Below are positions 33,902-44,245 of a stretch of DNA of 64,000 bases, in pieces. The DNA comes from Adiantum capillus-veneris (Eukaryota; Streptophyta; Polypodiopsida; Polypodiales; Pteridaceae): assembly GCA_014529385.2 (NCBI GenBank), contig CM043963.1, positions 72,133,412 through 72,197,411 on the forward strand. Reading direction: 5' to 3'. The notes under the pieces are model-generated. The model was not told the origin of the DNA and made no database searches. It saw only the letters and a list, made by a program, of their open reading frames with translations. The position numbers and the translations under genes are program-made. Position 1 is the stretch's first letter. Each line of letters opens with the position of its first letter.

Positions 33902-34564
33902 AGTCCGTGGGTAGTGGCAAACTCATAAGAAATTGGAAAAGTTCTTTTTGTTAAAATATAGGACTGTCTTCATTAGGCTTTGTTTGAAGGGCTGTATAAA
34001 AGAACCTGTGTATGAAATTAATACTGTTTGTATGTGTAAAACAATGTGATAGTAATTAAAAAACAAGTTAAAAAGTGTGAGTGTGGGGTGGAAAGTGGGG
34101 GATTGGCTCAGGTTGCCAGTCAAAGATGGGTGGTATCGATTAGTCTAGAAACTCTCCACTCCCTCTTATTAAGAGAAGTGAAAGCTATGGACCCAATTAG
34201 TCGGTACTTTTCAAAAGATTGCTAGATAGTTTAGACTAAGTCTCATATCATATTTATGGTTTATGGATGGCGGTCATGCCTCTTAAACGTGGGAAAAAAG
34301 GCGTTGTTTATAGATTCTAAATATGTCAATGGGATTTCATCTTTATGTTAGGGAGTAGTTTTTATTAGAAGCCTTGATTTATCGACCTGGCCTATGGTGT
34401 ATGACTCTTATAACCACAAACATGATGGATAGAGGACTTCCTCTCTTCTGTTGCTCGTATCTCTACTTTGTGGAAACGGAGTAGGGTGTCGTCAACGGAA
34501 AAGGAGAATAAAGGAAGGCCATCTATCAAGTCGCCCAAATCTTCTCGGGGTTGGGGACCTCATA
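33902..34564 (+). repeat. D 5' LTR, part 3
   Basis: Matches about 37455-38145 and ends at the PBS (CCTCATA here, CCTCACA in the 3' LTR). Confidence 0.9.
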
Positions 34565-34566
34565 AT

Positions 34567-34579
34567 TGGTATCAGAGTC
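34567..34579 (+). promoter_or_regulatory. D primer-binding site (initiator tRNA-Met)
   Basis: TGGTATCAGAGTC, two bases after the LTR end; one mismatch from the usual TGGTATCAGAGCC type. Confidence 0.85.
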
Positions 34580-34799
34580 TATGTTAAAAAGATTACTTCA
34601 AGCTTCCTTGTGTGTATGATTTTCTATACTCATAACTTGACTCGTAGGGATATCACATCATGCCGATTGATGTGTACCATAATTATGGTTGAAATCTCTA
34701 TTATGTATTCTCATGGAGAGATCTTTTGTAGAGTCCTATATGACATTTTGATGATTTTATGAAAAGAAGATGGAGTTATTTTTCTACAAAGGATTTGTT

Positions 34800-35070
34800 T
34801 GACTGGTTAAGTCATGAAAGTGAGTTTTTTTGGTGAATTGAATGAGCCATGACTGGTTAAGTCATGTGATGAGATAACTCATGGCTGGTTAAGTCATGTG
34901 ATTGAGATAATCATGACTGGTTAAGTCATGTGATTGAGTTTTGATGGACTGGATGAGTCATGATTGGTTAAATCATGTGACTGAGTTTTGATGGACTGGT
35001 TAAGTCAAGATTGGCTAAGTCATGTGATTGAGTTTTAATGAATCGGATAAGTAATGATTGGTTAAGTCAT
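34800..35070 (+). repeat. D leader hairpin minisatellite
   Basis: At least seven copies or near copies of CATGACTGGTTAAGTCATG, a 7-bp inverted repeat with a 5-nt loop, at about 34798, 34848, 34880, 34912, 34959, 35006 and 35052. Copies at 34848 and 34912 are perfect. Spacing is 32 to 50 bp, with a TGATTGAGTTTTGATGGACT-like spacer. The array lies between PBS and gag. Confidence 0.9.
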
Positions 35071-35149
35071 ACGATTTCAAGAGCTGTTAGTGGGTTGGAT
35101 AAGTCCAAGTTTGAATAAAATACCCTATTGATTTGAATTATTATAAACA

Positions 35150-35935
35150 TTGATGTACACTCAGGGGAATCCTCAAATCACTTCTACGTTGGAAAACCCT
35201 CAGAATGATGCTATTTATATGGATATTCAAGAGAAGAAGTTGTTGCTCAAACAAATACAACCACCTTTATTCAAAGGAGAGGGTGATGATATTGAGAAAG
35301 ATGCGAAAGTATGGATCAAAGCTATGAATGATTACTTCTCTGCTGCAAGGACCACACCTGCTAATCAAGTGATGTTAGGGATGTTTCATCTCTTAGGGGA
35401 AGCAAAATTATGGTGGAAACAACATTGTTGTGATATAGGAGTATTAGAGAACTCTCAGAGTTGGTGGAAAATAAAACAAGCGGTGAAGGAAAGATACTTA
35501 CCCCCTGCCCATGAAGCGATAAAGATGAATGAGTTCTTTAGCTTGAAACAATACACTTTATCCTTGGAAGAGTACTACTCAACGTTTGTAAGGCTTAGAC
35601 GTTATGCACCATCAATGACCATAGAGCAGCAGGTAGCTCGCTTTTGTCAAGGTTTAAGAGAACCAATTAGCTCGCGATTGGAAGCCCTGAAGCCTACCCC
35701 TGTACAAGATGCTTTAGTACGAGCTAAACCTTTGATGAAGGAACAAGGGATTATAAGAAGAATTAAATAGAATCAAAGATTCAACGATAGACAACCACAA
35801 AGGGTTTATGCTGCTATTGCGCAAGATTCTCGGTGCTTGAATGTTCAATGCTTTGAATGTGGAGAGTTGGGGCATTATCGGAACAATTGTCCACGACTGA
35901 CTAATGAAGCAACAATAGCAAGTAAAGCAGACTAA
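35150..35935 (+). pseudogene. D gag with one zinc knuckle
   Basis: The frame from 35150 gives a gypsy-type gag: IQPPLFKGEGDDIEKDAKVW, MLGMFHLLGEAKLWWKQH, WKIKQAVKERYLPPAHEAIK, FFSLKQYTLSLEEYYSTF and RFCQGLREPISSRLEAL. A TAG at 35768 interrupts it. The same frame continues through RVYAAIAQDSRC to a CCHC zinc knuckle CFECGELGHYRNNCPR and ends near 35935. The start may be the second Met (35153). No protease or RT follows; the polypurine end and LTR begin about 100 bp later. The product would form particles and bind element RNA, with enzymes supplied by an autonomous relative. Confidence 0.8.
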
Positions 35936-36487
35936 AGACATCACCCTTTTTGACATAATGATGGTCGCTAGCAATTAGAGTAGGAGTATCCTCACTTTTC
36001 CTCGAGATGAGAAGATCTCGAATCCCTAAGTTGGGAAGATTGTAATGTACTCAATAGTTTTCAATAAAAGTAATTCATTTACTTTGCAAATATTTGAGGT
36101 TTGCATTTTATTAAGTCAAAGAGTATTCTAATGGAACGATCGAATAAAAAATCAGACTTCAGAACTATTAATTATGACCCTTATTCACTTAAAAACAATA
36201 GGTTGATGAGAAAACTTAAGCCTCAAGTCTATTTCTAAAGGTAAGAGTTGACCTTTAAGAAACATGGAGTAATTTTAGGAAAGGAAGAGTATTTTTAGGA
36301 AAGAAAGAGGAAGGAGTTAAGTTTAGAGTTCTTGTTTTAGGAGCCAAGCTTCTTTTAAAATTGGAGAATCAAAATTGCACATCAAAATTCGTGTCCGAAA
36401 AAGAAAATATCTTTTTTAAACAACCACGAACGTACGCGAACTTATCTCTTTTTGCTTCCCTCTATTCTTAGCTGGATTTGAGAGCTT

Positions 36488-36497
36488 ATATAAAGAC
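36488..36497 (+). promoter_or_regulatory. TATA box of D 3' LTR
   Basis: TTATATAAAG. Transcription starting about 30 bp downstream would place the (CT)n tract and the short frame at 36735 in the transcribed R/U5 part. Confidence 0.65.
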
Positions 36498-36674
36498 CCC
36501 TCTCCCTTCACTTTGAAGACACAGACACACACTCTCAAAAGTGGAAGCTCTCTTGCCTTGACGTCGGAGTTACCTTCTCTCCCTCAAGCTCTCTCCATCA
36601 AGCTCTTACCTTCAAGCCATCTCTATCTCCAAGTCTTCTCTACCTTCATCGTGTTGCCCTTCGGATTCTTGAGT

Positions 36675-36718
<44 letters not shown>

Positions 36719-36734
36719 TTTTCTCTACATCGAT

Positions 36735-37040
36735 ATGATGGCCCCGAAGCGAGTGACTCGAAGCTCGAAGGATGTTCATGTCGTTCCTCCTTCATGGAAG
36801 GTGCAAAAGAAGATATCATCTACTCCAATCATCACTCAAGCGGAGGTATCGACTCCGAAAGAAGGTGAAATCGTCCAACCTCAAACACGACAGGTAATCA
36901 AACATATTGCTAATCCGGTAAGAGAAATTTATAATTCTACATTACTATTCATGTTGACTTGGGAATCTAAGCATAGGTATTCTCTTAAACCGTCCAAGAA
37001 ACGTGAGCCTATCACAAGAAACAAGCATATGTTTTCATAG
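36735..37040 (+). CDS. Short basic frame within D LTR, about 101 aa
   Basis: Starts MMAPKRVTRSSKDVHVVPP just after the (CT)n tract and ends RNKHMFS. It is rich in Lys, Arg, Ser and Thr; PKRVTRSSK looks like a nuclear localisation signal. The 5' LTR has the corresponding start (11504, MALTQVARSSKDAHVVPP) and about 40 similar residues before a frameshift. The frame lies downstream of the LTR TATA box, so it could be translated from element transcripts. I recognise no family, and it may be fortuitous. Confidence 0.35.
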   Translation: MMAPKRVTRSSKDVHVVPPSWKVQKKISSTPIITQAEVSTPKEGEIVQPQTRQVIKHIANPVREIYNSTLLFMLTWESKHRYSLKPSKKREPITRNKHMFS

Positions 37041-37189
37041 ATTAGCGAAAGGACTGTTTGATAAATTATCAATGTTTGTTAAATTGTTATTGTTTGTTAA
37101 GTTGATACTGATTGATATGAAGAGGTGGTTGATCATGTTTGAAGAATCATTTAAAGAGAAGAATTATTGAAAGAATATCTTTTGTTCCT

Positions 37190-37395
37190 CACGGGTAGCG
37201 AGATGATTTCGCCGGTTAGCAGAGATTAAGCTGAGGTTATTGGCTCTCTTTTGTTCCTCACGGTTAGCGGGATGTCTTGCAGGTAGCGGGTTGCTTGGCG
37301 GTTAGCAAGATGCCTCGTGGGTAGCGGGATGCCTGGCAGTTAGCAAGATGCCTTGTGGGTAGCGGGATGCCTCGCGGTTAGCGAGATGGGAAGGT
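37190..37395. repeat. GCGGGATG minisatellite in D LTR
   Basis: Degenerate 17-20 bp units alternating GGTAGCGGGATGCCT and GGTTAGCAAGATGCC. The 5' LTR copy of this array was hit by both C and E. Confidence 0.85.
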
Positions 37396-38145
37396 TGCGC
37401 AATTCGCGGTTAGCGAATAAATCCTTTGCAAAGGCTCTATTGGTTAGATAGAGAAAGTCCGTGGGTAGCAGCAAACTCGTAAGAAATTGGAAAAGTTTTT
37501 TTTGTTAGAATATAGGATTGTCTTCATTATGCCTTGTTTGAATTATTTTGGTATTGTTTGAAGGGCTGTATAAAAGAACCTGAGTCTGAAATTAATTAAG
37601 GAACACTGTGTGTATGTGTAAAACAATGTTATAGTAATTAGAAAACAAGTTAAAAAGTGTGAGTGTGGGGTGGAAAGTGGAGGCTGGCTCAGGTTGGCAG
37701 TCAAGGATGGGTGGTCTCAATTAGTCAAGAAACTCTCCACTCCCTCCTATTAAGAGAAGTGAAAGCTATGGACCCAATTAGTTGGTACTTTCCACAAGAT
37801 TACTAGTTAGTTTAGACTAAGTCTCATATCATATTTATGGTTTATGGATGGCGACCGTGCCTCTTAAACGTGGGGAAAAAGGCGTTATTTATGGATTTTA
37901 AATATGTCAATCAGATTTCATCTTTATGTTAGGGAGTAGTTTTCATTAGAAGCCTTGATTTATCGGCCTGGCCTGTGGCGTATGACCCTTATAACCACGA
38001 ACATGATGGATAGAGGAATTCTTCTGTTCTGTTGCTCGTGTCTCTACTTTGTGGAAATGGAGTAGGGTGTCATCAACGAAAAAGGAGAATAAAGGAAGGC
38101 CATCTATCAAGTCGTCCCAATCTTCTCGGGGTTGGGGACCTCACA

Positions 38146-38150
38146 CAATG
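38146..38150. other. TSD of D (right copy)
   Basis: CAATG, matching 10814-10818. It lies in the G2 frame. Confidence 0.9.
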
Positions 38151-38826
38151 GAAGCATGTAGTCAACCCCATGAAGAAGGAGCCTGCAAGGGGGTCAGTGA
38201 GAGTCTTATCTTTGAACGAGCTACCTGATATATGCCCTACCATGGATGCATGGCATAAGAGAAAGTGCATTGGAGAGGCTTATATTGATGGAGGTGCACA
38301 TGTATGTGTTATTACTCAAGCTTGTGTATCAAAGTTGGGATTCAACATGGTGAAGAATTCAAGTTTTCGCATAAAGCTTGCCAACTAATCAAGGGTACGG
38401 TGCTTGGGAGTTATAAAGGACTTGGAGGTGGATTTATTTGATATTAAAGTGCTGTTCAATTGCCATGTTATGCCCGTGGGTATTGGTGCTTTCCCTCTCA
38501 TCCTTGGAAGACCATGGTTACAAGCAACCAAAGCTATACACGATTGGGGACATGGTACCATCACTCTCTACAATAGAAGGGGTGACAAGAAGAGGTTTGA
38601 TATGGTGAGCAAGCAATCTTTGGATGCTGATTTAGATGAGAAAAGTGATGAAGAAGAGTACTCAAGTGAAGAAGAAGTCAATGGGGATGATGGCAGTGAA
38701 GTGGAAGATAGCAGCGATAGTTTTCCTCCTTGTTTCTTAAAGAAGAGCATGATGAGAAACAAAGATTTCTTGGCCTTATGGAGAATGAGGATATCTCTGG
38801 TACTTATGAGAAAATTGAAGAGCTGA
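38151..38826 (+). pseudogene. G2 retropepsin
   Basis: Continues the frame of 10521-10818. The active site is YIDGGAHVCVIT (D-G-G-A, as in G4), followed after a TAA (38386-38388) by ILGRPWLQATKAIHDWG, the retropepsin late motif. An acidic Glu/Ser-rich spacer (38620-38730) leads towards the RT. The enzyme would cut the polyprotein. Stops make this copy inactive. Confidence 0.75.
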
Positions 38827-38873
38827 TACAGCCCGAAGTTCAACCTAATGTCAAACAGGAGCTGATATAAGGT

Positions 38874-39901
38874 ATGTTGTCTCCTGACTTGACTAGTCAT
38901 GCAAAGGGTGAGTACCTACATATGATACAACAATTTCCCCATTTATTCATCACTTCTTATGAGGAAGTTAGAGGCTTTAAGGGAGAGGAAATTCACATTC
39001 CAATCAAGGAAGGAGCTCATTATGTATGCCAAAAGCTAAGGAGAATGGGAGAGGTACAACTTAATGCTTTAAAGAAAGAAGTAGACAAGCTTCTTGAAGC
39101 AGGTTTCATATGTCCTTTGAGTACTGCAGAATGGGTGAGTCCTGTTGTTGCCACACCCAAGAAGGATGGAAAGTGGAGGATATGTGTTGATTTTAAGCCT
39201 CTAAATGCAGTCATAAAGAGGGATCAATATCCTCTTCCTTTCATAGATGACATACTTGATTCTATTGCAGGGCATGAGACGTATAGTGTATGTGATGGAT
39301 TCTCTAGATATTTTCATCTCACCTTGGCTTTAGAAGATCAAAAGAAGACCACATTTATCACACCATGGGGATGCTTTTGTTATTTGTGCTTCCTTTTGGT
39401 CTTATGAATGGCTATGCGTGGTATCAAAAGCGAGTCAATAAGGTGTTCTCTCCATTTCTTGGCAATTTTGTGAAGGATCTTATTGATGACTTTTGTGTTT
39501 ATAGCTCTAGAAAGGATAATTGTGCAAAGCTTGGAATGGCATTGAAGAAATATGATGAAAGTGGAGGTCAACTCAACCCAAAGAAATGTCATCTTGCTCA
39601 ACCAAGAGTGAAGTTTTTGGGGCATATGGTCTCAAAGAATGGGATTGAAGAGGATCCTAACAAAGTGAAGGCTTTGGTGCTCCTCCCATCACCTAAGGAT
39701 ACAAAACAACTTGCTACTTTCATTCAAAAGGTGAAGTATATGGCAAAGTTCATTCCTTTGTACTCTCAACTTCTTTATCCTCTACAGCAAGTAGCAAGGT
39801 TGGATCCTCTACAATGGACAAATGAATATGAAGAAGTCTTTCAAGGTATCAAGGAGGTTCTTGGTTCTTTTCCTACTATGCAAGCTCCTAATTGGGATTA
39901 G
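38874..39901 (+). pseudogene. G2 reverse transcriptase
   Basis: The frame from 38874 gives AGFICPLSTAEWVSPVVATP, WRICVDFKPLNAVIKRDQYP and TLALEDQKKTTFITPWGCF. A frameshift near 39380 moves to the frame with LPFGLMNGYAWYQKRVNKVF, the catalytic LIDDF (about 39479), GGQLNPKKCHLAQPRVKFLG and FIQKVKYMAKFIP. Strong similarity to G4's RT places G2 in the same broad lineage. The expected aromatic residue before IDD is Leu here. Confidence 0.8.
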
Positions 39902-40740
39902 GAGTTTTATGTGAATCCATCAGTAGGTGAGGATGCCATTGGAGCTATGCTTCTTCAAAGAGGTAACAACTCCCACTACATGAAGCCTATCTATTGTGCT
40001 AGTAGGGTGAATCTAGAGGTGGAAAGAGGCTATGCTGACGTGGAACTCATTATGGTGAGTGCGATTTATACATGTAGAAGGTTTAGGCGCTACCTTCTCC
40101 CTAAACCATTCACATTCCTCACTAGCTACACTCTTCTACCTCAATTGGTGAATAGCCCTACTTTGTCAAAGAGGCTCATGAAGTGGATTGTGGAGTTACA
40201 GGAATTCCAATTCTCTTTTCTTGTTGAGTAGAGTACAAGGGATACATTGGATGATTTGATTACTTATAAGGAAATCCCTCTTCTTCTTAAGGAGGACACG
40301 GTGAAGAAGCAACACTTGGAAGCTCCTGACATAGACAATGCCTATCTATTGTTTTTTAATGGCGCGTAGGAAAGCACATGGTGAAGCTTCAGGAGGTGTT
40401 GTAATTTATGATCCTCAAGGTGCTTTGGTAACTAAAAGGAGTTGGAAGCTTACAACACAAAGCAACAATGAAGTTGACTATGCTACTTTGGAGAAAGGTC
40501 TCAACCTTTGCCTTGAGCTTGGCATCCATCGTGTGAGTGTAAGAGGTGATGCTCTTTTGGTGGTTAAGAAAGTACTTGGGGTGTGGAAAACTAAGAATCC
40601 AAGGTTGAAAAATATGTGTTTTTAAGTGAAGAATTTGCTTAAGCATTTTGAAGCTTAGAGTTTAAGGCATGTAAACAAGTCTCAAAATGAAGAAGCACAT
40701 GGTGCAACACAGGCTTCAATTGGACAATTGTATGTGGTAA
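39902..40740 (+). pseudogene. G2 RNase H and second RNase H-like domain
   Basis: After a TAG at 39899, EFYVNPSVGEDAIGAMLLQ and PIYCASRVNLEVERGYADVE form the RT-linked RNase H, ending at a TAG near 40229. The second RNase H starts LLFFNGA with a TAG directly after (40366), in a region where G4 has FFDGAF. Asn in place of the first catalytic Asp adds to the damage. QSNNEVDYATLEKGLNLC and VRGDALLVVKKVLGVWK follow. The domain order matches the Tat lineage. Confidence 0.75.
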
Positions 40741-42019
40741 GGGTTGATTGTCCTCTTTATTTGGGAAGGGAAGCTTTAGAGAGGGAGGAAGGGTTTCTAC
40801 AAACATGTATGCTTCCATTAGAGTTGGAGAAGTCAAAAAAGTATGCCTTCCTATGCCGTGCCAAAAGGTATGTGCTACTTGGTGATGCATTATATATGAA
40901 GGGGACTGATCTTGTGATGAGAAAAGTTCCTTGGAAAGAGGAAATTTACAAAATTTTAGAGGAGAATCATAAGGGTTCTTGTGGTGGTCACTTTGCTTCA
41001 AAGATTACTTTGTGTAAAGTCTTGCAGGAGGGGTATGTGTGGCCAAGCATTCAACGTGATGTTCATCATTGGTGCAAGTCTTGTAAAGAGTGTCAAAGCA
41101 TGGAAAATAGGGTTCTCAAATCAAAAAATAGAGACACTATTGTGGCTTATGATGTGTTTGAGAAGTGGGGTATTGATGCAATAGGTCCTCTACCTATGAC
41201 AGCTAGGGGCAAATGTTACATACTTACTGCTATTGACTATCTATCCGGGTGGGCCGAAGCCAAAGCTGTTAAGCACATCACGAGAAAAGATATTTGCTGC
41301 AAATTTTGTATGCCATTGGAGTTACTTTTTGACAAGGGTCCAGGTTTTAGGGGAGAGCTGGTGGATTATCTATGTGAGAAGCTTCATGTGCATAGCAGGT
41401 TTACTACTCCATATTATCTCCAATGCAATGGAATGAATGAAAGGTTTAATGGAGAGCTCATAAGGATGCTTACAAAGATGACAAGAAACAATGTGAAGAC
41501 TTGGGATTTAGAGCTACCTTGTGCTCTATGGGCTTACATGACTGCCATCAAATCAGGTACTGGTTTCTCTCCCTTCCATCTAGTTTTTGGCAAAGAGGCT
41601 TTACTTCCTATTGAGGTGGAGATACCAGCTTTGAAGACGATGATAAACCTTGAAGAAGAGCCCAATGATGTATTCAAGGAAAGGCTTCTATATTTGTAAT
41701 TCGGTTGTTGGGTTTTGAGCATTATGAGCAGGTCTTGAAGAATAATCAAGCAAAGGAAAATGAGAAGGTGAAGGACAAGTACATCAAGAAGGGTGACATG
41801 GTGCTTCATTACAATAGTAAGTTTGATAGAACTTTTCAAAAGAAGTTTCAAATCAAGTGGCAAGGTCCTTTCTTGGTCTTAAACAGGTTTCCAAATGGCA
41901 CATATCAGCTTGTTGACTTGGATGGTACCCCACATAAAGCATGTGTGAATGACTACATGTTGAAGAAGTATATTGCAAGGTTGATGACTGTGATTGAGGA
42001 TGAATCTTCTTTTGAATAA
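40728..42019 (+). pseudogene. G2 integrase
   Basis: Zinc-binding module: NHKGSCGGHFASKITLCKV then WCKSCKECQ. Core: WGIDAIGPLPMT (first D), LLFDKGPGFRGE (second D) and LQCNGMNERFNGEL (catalytic E). The stretch between the first two Asp residues is shortened (KHITRKDICCKF) compared with G4. The frame stops at 41697 and resumes at 41705 with the C-terminal domain (KKGDMVLHYNSK, WQGPFLVL, GTYQLVDLDG). No chromodomain. Integration activity of this copy is unlikely. Confidence 0.8.
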
Positions 42020-42029
42020 TTTTCTGATC

Positions 42030-42242
42030 ATGTGGCTTAGGATGAAGATGAAGTGAAGACTCCCTCATGTGGTTTACAAGATCTCTTTTGTGCTGTTGAT
42101 CATGAATGATCAACAACCACATGAATGATCTCTTTTGTGCTATTGATCATGAATGATCATGTGGATAAGGATGAAGATGAAGTGAAGACTCCCTCATGTG
42201 GTTTACAGGATCTCTTTTGTGCTGTTGATCATGAATGATCTA
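42030..42242. repeat. Near-exact duplicated 3' UTR block with GATCAT hairpins
   Basis: An ~83-bp block ending GTGCTGTTGATCATGAATG at about 42030-42112 repeats at 42157-42239. Between and within the copies are inverted repeats of the form GATCATGAATGATC. It lies between the integrase stop and the polypurine end of G2. Confidence 0.8.
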
Positions 42243-42265
42243 GCAGGCTGGGGTGTGGCAAACTA

Positions 42266-43139
42266 TGTTGGGTGCATTTTTGACACCCCATTTTTTGTAA
42301 ATTTGTACATACGGACATGATGTCCGATGTCAAAAATGTATGTGGGCTTTCTTTTTGTGGGGTTTTTTGCTTGCTTTAGCAAGCACATATACATGCACTG
42401 CAAGTTGCTAGTCTAGTGACAGCTGTCAGGCTACTGTAAGTGCCCGTTAGTGAGTTTTATGAAGTGTGACTTGTATATAACTTAAACTCATGTAAAAAAT
42501 TAAAAAAATTCAGTCGAAATCCAAAAGATTGCAGGTTTGATCTCGTTGTGCCTCCTTGATGGTTTCTATTGCAGTTTTTACCCCCCGCCTTGCCTACTCT
42601 ACGTGTAATCGTACTGGGATAGCTCTCTGTTCACATCAATTTTGCATGTAGCAGCGTGTAGATCCAAATTTTGTCATCTTATGCTTTCTTGATAGTAATT
42701 TTTCAAGATTTATCTCAAGCTTTAAAGTGACCCAATTGAAGTTATGCTTATCAGGTTACGACTAGTTCTTTGCAGGGTTATGGCTATGGCAGCCTAGTGG
42801 CAAATTGTGTGCAGATAGATTGGGAGGGCATGTAGCTATGAATTGTTGAATTGATGTTGAAGTTGGATTTGTGATGTTCAATTATGAAAGGGGAGGCCCT
42901 TATCTTCATATTCATTGGTCGCTGTGTGCTGTAAATCCATGCTTTGGTAGGGTTTTGCTCCTATGTGACATAGTCTCTTGGGTGGGGCGATGGCCAATAA
43001 ATTCCCTAGGGGACTACTCTTGTTGGACTTGTGGTGTTTCAAAGGGATTTTACAAAGCTTTTTGTGTTCTTGTAGTGCTCTTTCAACGCTCTTGGGTGAC
43101 ATTGCTATAAAGGTGTTCCAGTTTTCTTGTTTCCCAACA
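42266..43139 (+). repeat. G2 3' LTR
   Basis: 874 bp with perfect 7-bp inverted ends, TGTTGGG at 42266 and CCCAACA at 43139. Preceded by GGCTGGGGTGTGGCAAACTA, a weak polypurine tract. No second copy is in the window; the G2 5' LTR is lost. Confidence 0.75.
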
Positions 43140-43571
43140 ACGCGTAGTTGCGAATCTCAACAAAACTAACAATGCTTACACTTAAATGAAAGAGCAAAGA
43201 GAGAGGAACACAATGCAAGTTTCAAAACTGAAAACAGATTACCCAATCAATAGTTGCGATGATTACAAGTTGGAGCTTCGTGGTCGCTTGAGCATACATA
43301 CAATAGAGCTCTTTTCTTCTCTAAAGATAAGCCCCCTTTCGCATTAAAGTTATTGACCTTTCTACCTAGGGCATTCTAAATGGCCAATGGATGACTCGCA
43401 TGGACCTTCACAAATATCATTACAACATTACAACTCAGGGAATTGATCCACTACTCTGGACTCAGGATTACACAGAGTATTACTACACTAGCTTGGAAGA
43501 CTAAAAGAGTACAAATGTGGTGTCCGGCTACGTGTCCGGCCAGGTGGGCACCTATTCAGTCTGTCTCTTAA
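43140..43571 (-). repeat. G1 5' LTR, right-hand part
   Basis: Matches about 139-580 closely and ends TAACA at 43571. Unlike the copy at 580, no polypurine tract follows; copia pol sequence does. This makes it the outer end of G1's 5' LTR, displaced from 10186-10520 by G2 and its nested elements. Confidence 0.75.
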
Positions 43572-44245
43572 CAGCTGGACTCTGCTCTCTTTGGAGAAAT
43601 AATAGTATCTTGCACTTGAGGATTAGGTGCAACACTACTGAACCGAGTTGGTTGGGAGCCATATTCTCAAAATGAGCGCGTCTGTACTCAACTTCTTTAA
43701 TGGGCTTCTTGTGCATTTTTGATTCATTGAAAATCACATGTAAGCTACGAATGACTTTGCGAGATTTTGGGTGCCAGGTGATAGCCCATCTCTCCATTTG
43801 CACCATAGCCGATAAAAATACATTTGTGTGACCTGGGATCTAGCTTGCAACAAAGTTCTTTGGGCACATGTGCATATTCCTTATATCCAAAGACATGTAA
43901 ATACTCATAGCTTGGCATTTTCCCAGTCCATATTTCCTATGGAATTTTGAAATTCAAAGGAGGAACTAGGTGACCTGTTCATGATGTGCACTGCTCTTAA
44001 AACAGATTCCCCCAAAACTCTGGAGTAAGCCTCACCATAGAAATCATAGAGATAACTCGCTCTTGAATAATGAGATTCATTCTTATAGCTATCCCATTTT
44101 GTGCAGGTGTGTATGGAGCAGTAAACTGCCGACAAATGCCTCTTTGATTGCAAAAATCCTTGAACTCCGTGGAGATGTATTCTCCACCATTGTTCGTTCA
44201 AAAAGCTTTGAGATTTTTTCCTTATTGGTTCTCAACCATGGCGAG
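43572..44245 (-). pseudogene. K: copia integrase remnant
   Basis: On the minus strand, three shifted frames together give the C-terminal half of a Ty1/copia integrase: NNGGE near 44190, a TPAQNG-like motif near 44090, ERVI, LRAVHIMNRSP near 43980, and the downstream motif KLDPRS...CIFIGYG near 43840. Many stops and frameshifts show great age. It is the oldest recognisable host sequence here: G1 ends at its left and H begins at its right. Confidence 0.7.

Larger units (their letters stand above)
10819..38145 (+). mobile_element. D: gag-only LTR retrotransposon with 2.1-kb LTRs, host to elements C and E
   Basis: Bounded by a perfect 5-bp TSD, CAATG at 10814-10818 and 38146-38150. The 3' LTR is 36041-38145. 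The 5' LTR is in three pieces, 10819-12063, 26076-26128 and 33902-34564, separated by elements C and E. The internal part (34565-36040) holds a PBS, a hairpin-rich leader, gag with one zinc knuckle, and a purine-rich end before the 3' LTR, but no pol. Gag type and LTR start (TGTAATGTAC) resemble Ty3/gypsy elements. This fits the described class of terminal-repeat elements with only a gag gene (TR-GAG), which would need pol in trans. Confidence 0.9.
36041..38145 (+). repeat. D 3' LTR
   Basis: 2105 bp, TGTAATGTAC to CCTCACA, preceded by TTGGGAAGAT. Contains a TATA box at 36488, (CT)n at about 36677-36716, a short basic frame (36735-37040) and a GCGGGATG minisatellite (about 37190-37390). Confidence 0.92.

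Noticed and set aside
38151-43139. Pol at 38151-42019 as part of element D
   Set aside because: D's LTR and TSD end at 38145/38150, and the frame joins the remnant at 10521-10818; it belongs to G2.
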